Source of the DNA: Whitmania pigra
Lineage: Eukaryota; Annelida; Clitellata; Hirudinida; Haemopidae
DNA: 64,000 nucleotides
Reading direction: 5' to 3'
Assembly (NCBI GenBank): GCA_021613335.1
Contig: JAJTWR010000311.1
Location: forward strand, 994,001-1,058,000
Both the position numbers and the translations under genes were made by a program. This document shows, piece after piece, positions 1-42,351 of the stretch. The notes under the pieces were generated by a model. The model was given only the letters and a program-made list of their open reading frames with translations. It made no database searches and was not told the origin of the DNA. Position 1 is the stretch's first letter. The number at the start of each line of letters is the position of its first letter.

Positions 1-296
1 ACGTATAACATATTATAAACATCTTTATAAACGTATAACATATTATAAACATCTTTATAAACGTATAACATATTATAAACATCTTTATAAATATATAACA
101 TATTATAAACATCTTTATAAACCTATAACGTATTATAAACATTTTTATAAACATATAACATATTATAAACATCTTTATAAGCATATAATGCAATATTATA
201 AATATCTTTATAAACATATAACGCATTACTATAAACCTCTATATAAATGTATAAAGCAATATTATAAACATCTTTATAAATATATAACATATTACT
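1..296. repeat. 30-bp AT-rich minisatellite
   Basis: Three identical 30-bp units (starting acgtataacatatta) fill 1-90. Near-identical units follow at 91-180, and degenerate units stretched to about 33 bp run to about 296. The array is cut by the window edge, so its full size is unknown. No coding or promoter function is visible. Confidence 0.95.
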
Positions 297-762
297 TCTT
301 TATATTTATTATACCATAAGAAGGAGATAAAACAGTCATTAAAATACCAAGAAAGCTAGTAGCAACAACAAATTCATTAACTTGAACAATTCTAACAGGA
401 TTTACAGAATATTGAGGAGCAAATTGAATTGAAAGTTTATGAGAAGAGTAAGGAGATTCAAAAGACAATTGAGAGTTGCCAATACCAGGTTTTAGAACCA
501 TTTCTGATCGTTTCATTTATTGATTCTTATTATTAAATGAATTTTATTATGTTTATTACATGATACGATTTTATTAGTTGTTTTATATTTATTATTATAT
601 TTAACCCGAGGCATGACAAAAATAATGGGTCAATATTCTAATATACCGGTTGCAATTTCATGTTGTATATAATATTATTGTAACGCTTAGCTATACAAAG
701 TTATGTTATTCACAATGATGATATTATTCATCATAATTTAAATGATTGTTTTGAAATAACAA

Positions 763-1032
763 TTAGCAAAGGTTCAAATTTCTTTGAAGATCTTCCAACT
801 CGAACATGTCAGCTCCAACCACCACCTCGAACTGCTCCCTGACAGCAACATCTGCACCAAATATCTCGGACAGTTCGCCATAAAAGCGCTCGACCACCTC
901 TTGACCTTCGTTGCTGCCATTTTTATTGTCTTGGCTACCATGGCTTCCAATCTCCGGCATTACCAGCTGAATGCCGGCTGGTGAGTTGCGGATTTGTGTG
1001 AATTTCCATGACTTTTGGCTGTCCATCAGCAA
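763..1032 (-). other. Possible orphan exon, unknown product
   Basis: A GC-richer island in AT-rich DNA is open on the minus strand for up to 89 codons and ends with a stop at 763. A possible acceptor (ctgatggacag) lies near its 5' end. The predicted peptide is acidic and mixed (for example GELSEIFGADVAV) and matches no family I know. The plus strand is also open here over 784-984 and is followed by a good donor (ctg|gtgagt), so strand is uncertain. It is not part of PFK, whose stop codon is at 3129. It could be an exon of a neighbouring gene or a pseudogene fragment. Confidence 0.2.
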
Positions 1033-2976
1033 AAAGTTAGGTAGCTAGTTTGCATTGGTCGCACTGATGACACTTACTAGTATAAGTGTATATACTTTAT
1101 AGCTGGACATAGATATCTGTGGTGATAACATTTGAATTTATTACATAGTTTTTATTTCTGGATTAGGAATAATTGAATGCAAGATATTCAAGTTTATGTG
1201 TTGTTTTCAGGTCGCAAAAGTTGTTCTCTTTTCTCGTCTTGGCATGCATGGCCGGTGCGTTCGTCTTTTGGAACGTCACCTGGGATTACGGAAGTCGTGC
1301 AAATGAACTTTAATCCTGAGAAGCAGGGATCTTCAAACTTTGTTTGCACGTGCCATAATTCTGAACTCTCAAATGTGGCCTTTATTCCATCGATTTGTGA
1401 TGGTGGTCGATTTGATCGTTAATTGGTTATTAATTGGTTGTTTTGTTTAATTAATTTTTTGTTTAATTTTATTTCCTCACATTTGTCTCACTGCAAATTA
1501 ACTTCTCTCCTTGATGTTTTGTTTGAAATTTAAAACTTTGTCATCACTTGATTAATTTTGCAACCGACAACCATGACTTGTAAGCATGACAACACACCGA
1601 GGGAACCATTCTTTCCTACATTCTATTTTAGGATCTCCAAACCGTTTGTCTAAAAGGTTTGCTTATTTGCTTTAATCACCACCAGTGCTACTAAAAGGTG
1701 CTCACCTGATTTTTGATTCCACGTCCATGTGCCTATGTTTATTTGAGCTGCCAATTTGCTGCACACAATTGCATTAATATATTAAAGTTTATTGATTTAA
1801 TAATTTTAGTTTACTTCATTTTCTAAAATCAAATATTTAAATTAGATTAAATATTCCTTGAGAATGCCAGGAGAATTCACCATTCCATTCACTTCAATAT
1901 CAATCTTTTTTGTTCATGAAAGTATGATACAGATATATTGTTCACAAATACAAACGCAAATATTACAAAAAGCATTTTTTATTCTAAGGACTATTTTCCC
2001 ATATTTCGTGATTTTGCCATTAAATTAAAGGAAATAGCAAACCCATCAGGGCCATAGTAATATCTTACTTATTGAAGGATTGACTTACCAAGAATTATAA
2101 TTTAATCTGCTAAACTTATCCAATTATATCCTGGCAGCCTAAACATTTTTCATAAAATGATAGAACAAAAATTGAATCAAATCATGAAATTTAAAACTTG
2201 TTGTTTATTTGCTTAGCAGCAAACAATTATTTTTACAATAAAAACATGTAAAGAGAATAAAGACACTGAGCTTACCTGAGCTTTGCTTGGACCACTAAAT
2301 TATTATTATTTATTAATTACGAGAATTTAGAAATATATCAAGGTGTAAAATGGCAGGAGTAGGAGGATGCATGCCATCTAAAAGCACATTGCTTATCTGC
2401 TTAACACAGAGAGGAAGCAAATTCTACGGACCCAAATGGTTTTACAATCTTTTTCCTTGCCCAACTGATACAATATTCAAATTTCCCAAAATTTCTGTTG
2501 GCAGCCTTGCCTGATTCTAGGATGACCGACTTAGATGGGGCCTTTACATATGTCATAGGTATTTTCTCAAAAGTCAGAACTTTTCTCAACTTTCTATTTC
2601 CTCTTGGGCATTGAATTTCCTCCAAGTGAGAAGTTACATAAATTGCAAAACATAACAAACTTCCATTTTATTCAAAATCAATAAAAACTTTCACCTGCAC
2701 CGTTCAACTGCAAGTTTAGTTGACATTTTTTGATTCTAAAGTTTTTATTTGTGAAATACCCGGGTCTTAAGCAAGGGGAAATAAAGTATTTACACCAGCA
2801 AAGGGCACAACTCGTGGATAATTCATGATTAAAACTATCCAAGATCCAAAATGAATACTGAAATGTACATTAAATTCTACTAAACTAGCTATTAAACAAT
2901 TGAAACTTAAGGTTCCAATTTTGGAGGAGAGGTATATGAAAGAAAATATTAAAAGTTAAATATTAAATAATAGTAA

Positions 2977-2982
2977 TTTATT
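2977..2982 (-). promoter_or_regulatory. Putative PFK polyadenylation signal
   Basis: AATAAA on the minus strand lies about 150 nt downstream of the PFK stop codon. It is assigned by position and motif only. Confidence 0.4.
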
Positions 2983-3128
2983 TCACAACCCATTCGAAAC
3001 ATGAACATTTTCATGATAGCAAGAAATTTACTAGGTGCTCAAAAGCAGATCAACAATGACTATAAAACTGAAAACACAAGTGGAAATATGACAAATGGGG
3101 TTTGATTGGTTGGAAGTTGAGAAGTTGC

Positions 3129-10889
<7,761 letters not shown>

Positions 10890-12242
10890 TTTTTAAAGAT
10901 TCTCTGAGAGGAAAGGTAGTTTCTGTAGTGACCGATCCGCACAAAAACGTCAACAACTATTTTCGAATAAAATTATTTCCAAAAGCCACTGCTTAAATAC
11001 ACAATCTAAATATTGACATCTGCATAATTGCGTAAATTACGTTAATTGCAATCTAAAAGTTTCTTTATTATACAACACCTGATCACACTCACCACCGTGC
11101 CGGCTAACGAATGTTGGGCAAGTGATCTTCGGTTTTGTTCATTGTGTATAAACAATGGTAAGGTGTCCTTCAACCACTTTTGAAGGTCAAGCTGTTTGCT
11201 TAAAATTAAAATCATTAAACTAAATCTGTTTATTACAAATTAATTAAACATTGGCTTAAACATTTAAGAGTTGTGCAATTCTGCAGATTATAAGTTTAAT
11301 CTTGACTTGTAACAATAATCGAGGTTCATTTTATTCCAAAAAATGAAATTATAGTGAAAACTTTGCAGCAGTTCTTAGATGTTTCAAAGGTTCTGGTTCA
11401 AAATATGTTGCTGCAAAGCTTAAAAGATTTGTCAAAACTTTGGTTATTATTTTGTTGAATTTACAGAATTATAAATTTAACTGATAGGTTTAAATCCCTG
11501 TTTTCAGCGTAGAGCCTTTATTCTATAAAATGACCAATTTCATATGTGTTTCTTAATAATGTTGCAGAAAACCAGAAGAGCAATTGTTCATATTGGTTAA
11601 GAAGTTTAACTCTCAAATAATAGGCTGGAAATGTTTGCAGATTTTTTACAAAATAAAGTAAATAAGTGTGAAACTATTCTGGGTTCAAGAATGAACTACG
11701 ACTTGTACTAATGTGAATTTATGCAAATTATGTGCTATCTTAATTATCACTTCAAAGTCTCACAAATCACGCGTACAGTGAATGCTTCGAATTGAAAATT
11801 GTTTATTCGAAGGTTCACCACTAGCTAAACAAACTTGTCATAATGTACTGGTGATGACAAAACGATGACCCAAGGTCGGTAAGACAACTAATGACAAGTT
11901 AAGAGTAAGATGGCGGATAATGGATATTCAACATTTATTGGAGATAGCTCTACGATCTACATTTTTCACGGTGATTAGGGCCAGTATGATGACAATTCCG
12001 TGGTCAATAATTTATTGTATTTGCTGGATGAAGATGATGATCACGGCAACAGAAACTGTCATGACTGAAAAGCATACGATCCCAGGAAAGTGTGTTCAAC
12101 AGAGATCACCTGTAATTAAAAATCTTTAAAAATTATTTCGTATTTTTATGTTATATATGCATTGAAATGGCAGTAATGTTCACTAAAGTGTAGAATAATC
12201 GAAGTGTGATTCAGAGACGTCATTTGACTTTAGATGCAAAAA
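10890..12242. other. PFK upstream region
   Basis: No complete gene. PFK promoter and untranslated exon are expected here but I cannot place them. The stretch contains the stop-interrupted frame at 11910-12119, given separately; otherwise it is AT-rich unique sequence. Confidence 0.4.
11910..12119 (+). pseudogene. Stop-interrupted open frame, unknown origin
   Basis: ATG at 11910 sits in a strong initiation context (aagATGGCGG) and opens a 22-codon frame starting MADNGYSTFIGD. The same frame continues past TAG at 11976 and TGA at 12066 to TAA at 12117. The middle part is an acidic run of 29 codons including LLYLLDEDDD. Composition looks protein-like across both stops, which suggests a decayed coding sequence rather than chance. 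It lies about 0.9 kb upstream, in the same orientation, of a broken R2-like element, so it may be retroelement debris. I cannot name a parent protein. The motif aagatggcgg at 11907-11916 also fits a YY1 site. Confidence 0.3.
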
Positions 12243-12305
12243 ATGCAACACAAATGTTGAGCGAGGGTTTCCCCTCTTCTTTGAAAAAGTTGAAATGATG
12301 CCCCT
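12243..12305 (-). repeat. Dispersed repeat, copy 1 (partial)
   Basis: Read on the minus strand, this stretch carries catcatttcaactttttc followed by ggggaaaccctcgctcaac. It matches the first half of the copies at 44204-44334 and 56185-56309. Only one monomer is preserved. Its nearness to the R2-like remnant may be accidental. Confidence 0.6.
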
Positions 12306-12814
12306 GGTATGGTTTCGTAGCATTTCAGGTAATCGCCTATAGCAGGTAGTCATCAGTAAGACCTACCTTTGTTATGTCTAACTCACCTTTACAAATATTT
12401 ACAACTCAAAGTGCATGTCGTAATTTTGCAGTGATCGTTTTAATTAATTAATTAGTATTTTTCAATGATTTATTAAAATTCGAGTATCACAGCAAATATT
12501 TCCTTTTGGATAATGAATAATTAAGAATACATATTATTCATAAGAGCATCAAATTTTGAAATCAATTTTGAGAATTTTATGCAATTTCGATTTATTTTAC
12601 TTATTTACTTGTATTTTATACTTAACTTAAGATTAAACTTAACTTTTACTTTTTCGTATTTGCACACATGGCGTGACGTCATAAAAGTAGTAATTTTTAA
12701 ATTAAAAGTGCATAAATACTCTATGAATATCTTCCATTGATTTAATTGAATTTCTTTAAATTATTACATTCTCATTTTAAAACAAATAAAACATTTTCAA
12801 TAAAGTATTAGCAG

Positions 12815-13715
12815 TTATTCGTGAAGTTGATGTCCATCATTAAGCATATAGCCTTTGCCGATAATCTGGTGTCGTCAACTGACATTGGAATGGAAATGAT
12901 GTTGAAACAACTAGAAGTGGAGATGGATAAGTCATGCAAGCCTCAGTCAGGTATGGAAGACAGGGAATTCTCCAGTTGCATAGCAGGATTCCTGAGGTCA
13001 GAATACGAACAATGACCAATGTTTTGCAACAAGCAAAACAGAGTAATGATATCTTCTTCATGGATGTGCTGCACAAAAATACAACTATCGTGTGCGAGGT
13101 CAGGAGATTTGGAAAGCCGCAGCTGAAAAGCTCCGGAAGTGCTGAGAAAACTAATTCTCGGCTCCTGACCACGGCTGATCAGTTATACAAAACCGTTGAT
13201 GGATACGGCTTGAAGTCTCTTGTACCTGCCACGGTTCCAAACGAATGATTGGTGGATGGTATAGACAGGATGCCAACCCAGCACTTCTTCCAATGCTTAA
13301 AAGTTCACGCTGCCGTTTTACACAATAACTGCGCTCTGCAAGAAGATACCCCATGACCAACACTGCTTGCGATGCCGGCTGTGAGGTAGCCGAGTCAGTG
13401 GGCCACATTGTTCAAAATTGTCGTAGAACAGATGGCCCTCGTCATTCAAGGCATGACTCCATAGTTCGTACGCTAGAAGCAACACTGAAAAGGAAGGGCT
13501 ACTCGACCAGGTTAGAGCCAAGAATTCCAACTGAGCTAGGAACAATGGAATGAATCTGAGTACATTGTTAGCGATGTTGCAGTGATTTCTGACATCTTTG
13601 GACTGGATAGAGTTCACGGTTTCATAGTCAACAAGTATGACAGACCCTATATTCACAAATGGATGAAGCAAAACAATCCATTTTCCAAACCTTGTGAAGG
13701 GAGAGAGACAATGTT
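12815..13715 (+). mobile_element. Decayed R2-clade non-LTR retrotransposon, 3' end
   Basis: Several shifted plus-strand frames resemble consecutive parts of the R2 ORF C-terminal half. First is an RT palm segment with FADN where the catalytic motif is normally FADD (about 12845). Then comes a post-RT segment with LYKTVDGYGL and a CIKxRINALP-like region (about 13180-13310). Next is a zinc-knuckle segment, CDAGCEVAESVGHIVQNC followed by RRTDGPRHSRHD (about 13365-13460), and then a PRIPTELG stretch leading to the restriction-like endonuclease region (to about 13690). The frame breaks repeatedly and stops are present, so the copy is dead. I see no 5' end or target-site duplication. It ends just before the polyadenylation signal of the FCHSD gene. 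Confidence 0.8.
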
Positions 13716-13729
13716 TCAAAAAGTAGTAT

Positions 13730-13735
13730 TTTATT
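13730..13735 (-). promoter_or_regulatory. Putative FCHSD polyadenylation signal
   Basis: AATAAA on the minus strand lies 24 nt beyond the stop codon of the FCHSD gene. The 3' UTR would be very short and would end beside the R2-like remnant. Confidence 0.5.
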
Positions 13736-13758
13736 AAGTCCTCAGCAGAACTTGATAA

Positions 13759-34948
<21,190 letters not shown>

Positions 34949-35525
34949 GACAAAGTCGTTGTTCAGTTTCAAATTCAAACTGGAGACTATTTAACAGCTG
35001 CAAAATAGAACAATGTGTTTGTCAATAAAACAAAGATTGTCAAATTTAAGAACAAAATCTCCGCTCCCTCGAAATGTTGATGATGTAAAAAATAGCAAAT
35101 GATGTACAACAGAGTGATTGGTCGGACGGTTTAAATACCATTAGCCGAGAATTCCGGGATTGGTTAAAAATCTTCTCTTGACCTCGTTAAGAATGTTATT
35201 GTTTCTCTTTGAGGAATTGCGGTTTTAGCTTTCAATGCTTTCATCTTATTCAAATGCTTGCATGAACCGACCATTTTGATTTAGCTAAATAATTGCAATA
35301 GCTTAACAATTGTGACATCGATCTTCTCTCGGCATCAGCGCAGATCCAATATGGTAACGAGGAAATACTGCACAGCTGATTTGTTTACAATGCATTCCAG
35401 GGTAGGGAAGGCCCTCAAAGATATTATTCAGAATGGATGGACAAACTTTTAGAAATTGATCGATCATTTTCTCGTCGCCGTCACTGGAGGAACATCATTA
35501 GTGGCGCATCGTTACTTTATTTACG
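34949..35525. promoter_or_regulatory. Probable bidirectional promoter, FCHSD/FBXL
   Basis: The start codons of the FCHSD gene (minus, 34948) and the FBXL gene (plus, 35526) are only 577 bp apart and face away from each other. CCAAT-type motifs are visible at 35117-35121 and 35159-35163 (reverse) and 35346-35350 (forward). No clear TATA box sits at a suitable distance. Transcription start sites cannot be placed from sequence alone. Confidence 0.55.
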
Positions 35526-38500
35526 ATGATGAATTTAAGGAAGTACGAATTTTCTCCTGGAGGATTTGAAATGGTCATATTTCCTTCTGGTTACAAAGTG
35601 AGTTATCATTCTGTGAATAAATCATTATCAATAAGTAGAAGGAAGCATAAAATTACCATTTGAGGAACTCATTCAGTTGACTAGCCAGTTTAGGGATTGC
35701 ACCCATGGCAGTGAGAACCTGGTTATGAAAATCCTTCCCAAAGAATTAATTCTGAGGTATAGCAACATTTACTTTAAAATTAAGTTCAAGCAAATGACCA
35801 TAATTTTCTAATTATTTAAACACTGCTTATTCTAGGATATTTTCTTACTTGGATGTGGTGAGTTTGTGCAGATGTGCAAGAGTCTGCAAGGTTTGGAATT
35901 CCTTGGCCTTGGATGGCAGTAACTGGCAAAACATTGATCTATGTAGATTTCAAACCGATGTCGACGTAAATGTCATCATTCTGTTCGAACTTAGTCACGT
36001 CTTGTTTGCATGCCAGTTCTAATTTTAGGGATCCATGCTGGAAAGCTTGTCTTACAGATCAGCAGGGTTTCTCAAAAGAATAAGTCTTCGGGGCTGCAAA
36101 ACTATAACCGACAATTCCTTCAAGCAAGTTCATTGTTGCATTTTTTTTATAAACTTAAAAGCAAATCCAACTTCTTTGTTGACATCAACAAGTTTTATTT
36201 TTTGTTGGTCAAAATGTGATGAGCCTTTAAAAATTGTTTTAAAAAACTTCAAAAACTGTTTTTTTTTAAATAGATTTTTGGCTATGAGTTGTCAAAATCT
36301 TGTCCATCTTAATCTCAGTGGATGTGTCAGAATTGGAGATAGGTAATTAAATTGTGTATTAAATTATTGTTTTATGCTTAAGTTGCATTATTTTGCCAAA
36401 ACATTTAATGATTTCTGTGGTCTCCTGAACCAGATTTTTAATAATGCATCTTTGTGCTGAACATCTTTCATTGCCCGGTTTCATTTCATTTCATTTTCAT
36501 CAATCACAGACTTCTTTTCTAAGGACTTGTCATTGCTTTCATTTCTGTCATTTTATTCTTATTTCATTGCAAAGAAGAAATGTTTATCAATCAAATTATG
36601 TCATTGATTTCTCTTTTATTCTTCCATATCCTTCGTTGATGTTTCCCTTTCTTAATTTAACATTTATTTATGAACTTTTGACAAATGAATCTGTTTCTCG
36701 CTCGAATAATTAACTAACATATAAATGAGGTTGCGGTTATCTCGAGTCTCTAAAATTAGCCGTTACCATGATACTCCGGCACTTTGCATAATTTCAGAGC
36801 CTGTCAGAATCTCGGTCTTTACTGCCCTTGTTTGCTTCATCTGGACCTCGAGTGCTGCTCGAACATCACTGATCTCTCACTTGTTTCACTGAGGTTTAAT
36901 TCACTTGATTATTTCTTTAATGTCATTAAGATAATATTTTTCATTATTTTAATTTATTATTCGTATTTTTTTTGTTTTGTTCGTCGCCATAATTTATGAT
37001 TTATTTTCTTGCAATTTTATTGGGCATTGCTTGCTGAGTTTGTCATGTATTTGTAATTATTGATCAATATTTTCTGGTTATTTGTTTAAATGAATTTGTC
37101 AATAACTTTTAATTTAGTTTCTTCATTACGAGAACATGCAATAAGAGACAAAACTTGATTTGAAGTTGCTAACATGGCATGCTTTTGATTTTATTAATTT
37201 GACTCTCAACTTCGACGAAACGTTTTCGTCCGCTCAGCTTGGGATGTTCTAGCCTGAAGCACGTCAACATATCCTGGTGCCTTCGACTGACAGATGAAGG
37301 ACTCGTGCACTTCCTCAAGAAGTTGTCCTTCCTCGAAGTGTTTTGTGCCAAAGGATGCTCGCAGGTTAATTCATAATTTATTTCAAAATGTTAGTTTTGA
37401 TTTAATTATTTGGAATCATCTTCGAGAATTTTGTTTGATTTCAAACTTGAAGTACTCTGCTGAAACTTGCCATCTCTGAGCACTGAAGATTGTTTCAGGC
37501 ATTAGTTTTCTACAAGTGCTTATACTATTTTAAAGTCTTTTATAAATCTTAAGAAGCAGCCACTCAAACTGACCTCATAAAATAGCATAAAAGTTTTGGT
37601 AATGCTAAAAAGTGATGCTCATCACAATAAAAATGGATTAAATTAGCAAGTCTACTATTAATTAACAATATGTCTACTACTCCTGATATCATTATTCCTT
37701 ATTTAATTTATTGGCTTTAAGCGGTAATATTATTATATCAGTAGTAAGAATAATAATGGAAATAGTAAGATAATAACAATTGGCTGATAATAAAGTGATT
37801 GAAACAAATGTTTTTAATATTCATGAAAATCTTTTTTAGTTTACAAACCAAGGATTGGAAGGACTGAGTAATTGTCCATTGGTTTCAAGCATCAACATCT
37901 TTGGCTGCGAGGTGAAGAATTTAATTGTGTTTTGGTTAAGCAATTTAATAATAATAATAATAACAATAATAATAGGTAATAATTTGATTAGGCATTATTC
38001 ATAATGATAATAAATAACAATTTGGTTAGGCATTAAGAATGCATTTAAGCTGTGATTCTTCTAGGAATGTAACATTATTATCCCTTTGAACCCTACTTTC
38101 CCATGGCCATTCCCCCTGTAACCCGAGCCCCCCAGCAGTTTTCAGCTAATTTATAAAAGTCATATTTTTATCAAACCTCAAAATTAATTAATTAATTAAT
38201 CTAAGTAGATGCAATGGCTGGAAAACCGGCCTTTCAGGTGTATAGGCTTCTCTTATAAAATGCACAAGAGCTAGAATAGTATGAGAATATAATATATAAA
38301 ATGTAATATTATAATTGCTTACAATTTAATCTTTTAGTAGAAGATTGCTAGTTCCAGTTAACACTTGAAATCATTAAATGGCACATTCTAATTTTTATAA
38401 GTATAAAAAGTTATTATTTGATTAAAATAGCTTAAATATGGAATATCTACTTTAAAGTGGCTTATTGCTTATTTACTATTATCAATCAAAACTCTTTTTA

Positions 38501-40513
38501 ATCAGAGAGTGACAGATTCTGGAATCCTTCGAATCACTGAAGGTTGTCCGATGCTGAAGCTATTGTGTGTTTCGAGGTGTTCCAGACTCACGGACGTTTC
38601 ACTCGTCTGCCTCTCAAGGAACTGTCTCAAACTCGAGTCTGTCAAGTTTCTGATAATTATGCTTGCCGTATTGCCAGAAATAATTTGTCTTTTATTTTGT
38701 TATTTGATTTTAATGTAATTGCTTGTAAATGCAAATGCAAATTTGAAAAATAAGAAATTAAGGCAGAAAAACAAACCAAAGATCCAAAATACATTCGGTT
38801 TGCCAAACAGTAATTTACTAAATATTTAAAATAGAGTGTGGTGTATTTTAAAGACATTTGTCAATGATTTCATTGGCATTGACAGAAGTTATTTGAAGGT
38901 TATACAAAAATCATGCATTCATAATTTTTACCTGAGCTAAGTTCAGTAACATTATTAACATTTATTTACAGTTTATCAACCAGCAACTATAGGTACACTT
39001 CCACAAGTATAGGACTTCTATTGAATTGAATTTCTTAGATTATTCAAGTCACCTTTTTAATAAAGTATTTTGGAGTCTTGCACTGGTTGATCGGCATATC
39101 ATTCTAAATATTTTTATCTTGCAGAACTCTTGATGTCTCGAGTTGCTCAAGGATGACTGATGTTGGTTTTGTTGCCTTGTCCAAGGTCTTTGATGAATGG
39201 TTTTCTTGTTGCTAGTAGTATCAGTAATTACATTATTAGCTGAATTGATCACAATTGGTGCTTCCAATAAATATCTCTCTAAATGTTTTGTTAAGAATTG
39301 TCACAACCTCAAAAGATTAGACCTTGAAGAATGTACACAGGTATGAATGTAATGTTCAGCAACCATTCATCTTAAGACTTAATTCATTAAACCTGTCTGC
39401 TTAAATGATGGAAAAGATTTGAAAATCTTTCAAATAATTAAACAGGTGCAATCACTGATGACATTTTTAATTTTAATTGCATCACATGCTTTGTTTTTGG
39501 TGTAATAAATTATAGGAAGCAGTTGTAAGATAAGCAATTAACGAATTACAGATCAGTGACACCACAATCTCTAACCTGGCCTTACATTGTCCTAGACTCT
39601 CTCATCTGGTCGGCATTATATTTCCAAATAGCATAAAATAATCGTATTTAAAAAATAGACTGTTGACTTTAGTGAAAGCATTGCCATAAAATGCCAATGA
39701 TATTTATTATTACTTAACAGATAGGACATTTTGATTTCAGAATTTATCTCATTGTGAGCTGCTCACAGACCAAAGTTTGGCCCATCTAGGAAACAGCACC
39801 TGTGCTGCAGAGTCACTTTCCATTGTGGAATTGGACAATTGCTCCCTGCTCACTGATGCATGCCTTGTACATCTGTATGGATGCCAGAATCTTAGGAGGA
39901 TTGAACTCATCGACTGTCAGTCAATCACTCCAGGAGGAATACACAGGCTGCTTGTAAGTATGAATGGGATAAATGTGCCAATCATAACTTTATTATAAAT
40001 TTATTGCTCCATGAGGATGATCACTAGTTGGAAAAATGATTTTCAAAAAAATAGCAATTTCTATGATTTGAAGTAATTAAATTAAATTATGAAATTTTGC
40101 TATTATAATCACAAAAATACTTTAAAAAAAAATGTTAATTGCTTGTTTACTGATTATGTCTACTTTGCTAGAATGTCAAGGCTTCCTTTAGATTAGGGCT
40201 AATTATTGTATTAGCTTAATTAGAGCAAGTGAGTTTCTAGAAGAAGCATTTTGTAATTATAAACTCACTTATCATCATCTCCGGCAAATGCAATCCATAT
40301 GCAAAGTAATACTTCTGCATGCCTGGAAGATGCTTCATCTTCCGAACTCTGCATCGAAACATTCTCATTGTTGATAACTAATTGCTGATTGATGGATTGC
40401 AGTGCCACCTGCCAGGATTGAAGGTTCATGCCTACTTCACTCCCACCACTCCACCGTTATCCATCAGGAACGACCGACGGAGGAAAATCTGCAAATGCTG
40501 CACCATTCAGTGA
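35526..40513 (+). CDS. FBXL20: F-box and leucine-rich repeat protein, FBXL2/20 type
   Basis: FBXL2/FBXL20 proteins are substrate receptors of SCF (SKP1-CUL1-F-box) ubiquitin ligases. Fourteen exons: 35526-35597, 35677-35756, 35836-35965, 36029-36123, 36274-36342, 36798-36893, 37238-37364, 37840-37911, 38506-38645, 39125-39185, 39296-39340, 39552-39608, 39741-39953, 40403-40513, giving 455 aa. The F-box (about 41-80) reads ILPKELILRIFSYLDVVSL and then LALDGSNWQNIDL. A run of cysteine-type LRRs follows, for example LKRISLRGCKTITD, LVHLNLSGCVRIGD, LKRLDLEECTQ and IVELDNCSLLTD. Spacing matches human FBXL20 almost residue for residue. The protein ends KCCTIQ, a CaaX box, where FBXL2/20 also carry a prenylation box. 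Intron 4 starts with GC rather than GT: GT use would break the frame. The first 24 residues (exon 1) have no family support, so the start is less certain. Confidence 0.95.
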
Positions 40514-42351
40514 AGAAACATCGCTACTGATTTGGACGAATGTTTTAGTCTTTCTGACGATTATTTAAATTCCACTCTCCTGACAGCTTCCAAATGACGA
40601 CTCATTCTCTACAAATGCAACGATCCCCGCTGTCACGTGCTGGATTGGTGAACCGACCCAGTCATCATTTCCAAGTTTCCAGCTTTGAGTTGAAACTAAA
40701 GTGTTTTCTTTTTGTTGAGATCTCATCCAACCCTGTTTACATGTTCTTGCTTCTGTTCTTGATTGTTCTCGACAGTCTTTCTTGCCATGCTTTTTTTCAA
40801 AGCTCATTGGTCAAAAGTCATCTTAAAAGGACCAATCAAAATGCAAGGAAATTTTATTTGCTGATCCGTTATGAAATGACTTACTGACGTTGAAATTGAT
40901 CGCAACGTAGAACGAACCTGTGAAATGTCAAATCAACCTGCAAGAGTATTCTCCTTTCACCCAAAGGAGCACTTAATTTATTTTTTACTTGCTATTGTTA
41001 AAAATTGTAATCTTAAAAAAAACTTGATTACTTTTTGATGACGACTTTATGTGAATACTTTGAACAATTAAAAACATCTAATGAAAATCTTCTCAAGTCT
41101 TGTAGGACTTTAGGAAAACTTAATTTCTTGCCAGTTGAAAGCAATTGCTTTTGATAAGTAGTTAAGTAGTTGGAGATATTGACTGAAGGCCACAATAATT
41201 GACATATTTCTAACAGACCAAAGTTGCCTCATTTCAATCTTAGTCTGAAATTTAATAAGATGAGAGGTTGCCACACAGTTATTTCAGATCAATTCCAAGC
41301 ATGCAATTCAGCTGTGTTTATTTCATAGAGAACATGAAGACCTGAAAGGTGATCATGCACGTTAATACCAAATGGTTCGTGAATGAGAGGAAAACTTCTA
41401 AAGCAATCTCTCAAATGAGGCAAACATCACACTGAAACCTTGTAGCAAAATTATGCAGATGTTGTGGGATTTGTCACAAACGAAATTATTTGAGACTGAG
41501 TAATTAAGAAGGCCTGTTCAGTTTTTTCAGGCCAAGACTTTTAAAAAGCCCTCCACATCACCAAGGACAAAACAAAAATGACTCCCAAAAATGTCAAAAA
41601 AATGAGTTCATTTAAGTCGGTTCACAAGACCTTGGAACACACGGGTAATCCATTAAGCGAGCTCCTCCAAAAACTGGCGAAACAAGGTACCCATTCGCAG
41701 TGCAATAATATTTGGAACGACGTAACCCTCGCACGAACATGCAAAAGCTGCACTTTGTTCAGCACGGCTCGCTCGGCACGTTACACGTGGATATGATTCA
41801 ATTTTAGCTGAAGACATTTTGTCCTAGTAACAATTACCGATAAACATCAAAATAATAATGCTGATATCGGAGATGGTGGTAATGATAAAGAATGCAAGGT
41901 GATTGCTGATAAAGACCACGAGGAGAATTGGCCCAACACAAACTTCAACTTAAGAAAATATGCAAGACAAAATATGCAGAGCGACGAATGAATGCCATAA
42001 CAACAAGCCCAACGTAAAGCATTGAAATTGGTCATTAGAATGTAAAAGTAGAGGTAAACTATGCTAACGAACATACAATTTATCTTGCGTATTTTAAGAT
42101 GAGACTGTCTCTATACTGACACCCTAATAATCATGAAATTAAATCTCAAATGTTGCACTGAAGTGAAATTCATACGAACATACAAATTACTTATAAATAC
42201 AAAGACTTACTCAATGTCTTAATATCAAGTTCTGTAATGCATTAAACTGAGAAAAACCTAAAAACTAAGTATTGAAGACTCTTTACAAATCAGAATAAAA
42301 TTGTATTAATAAAAATGTCACAAATTCAAAAATTGAAACAATTCCATGACT
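40514..42351. other. Convergent intergenic region
   Basis: This is the 3' flank shared by the FBXL gene (plus) and the BK-beta-like gene (minus). ATTAAA near 41068 is one possible polyadenylation signal for the former. Open frames here are short and unrelated to known families. No RNA gene or repeat array is recognised. Confidence 0.45.

Larger units (their letters stand above)
297..3128. other. 3' flank of PFK, no gene identified
   Basis: This stretch lies downstream of the PFK stop codon. It is mostly AT-rich non-coding DNA. It holds two orphan open frames (292-516 and 763-1032, both minus) that I cannot assign and no recognised RNA gene. A minus-strand AATAAA at 2977-2982 is a plausible PFK polyadenylation signal. 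Confidence 0.5.
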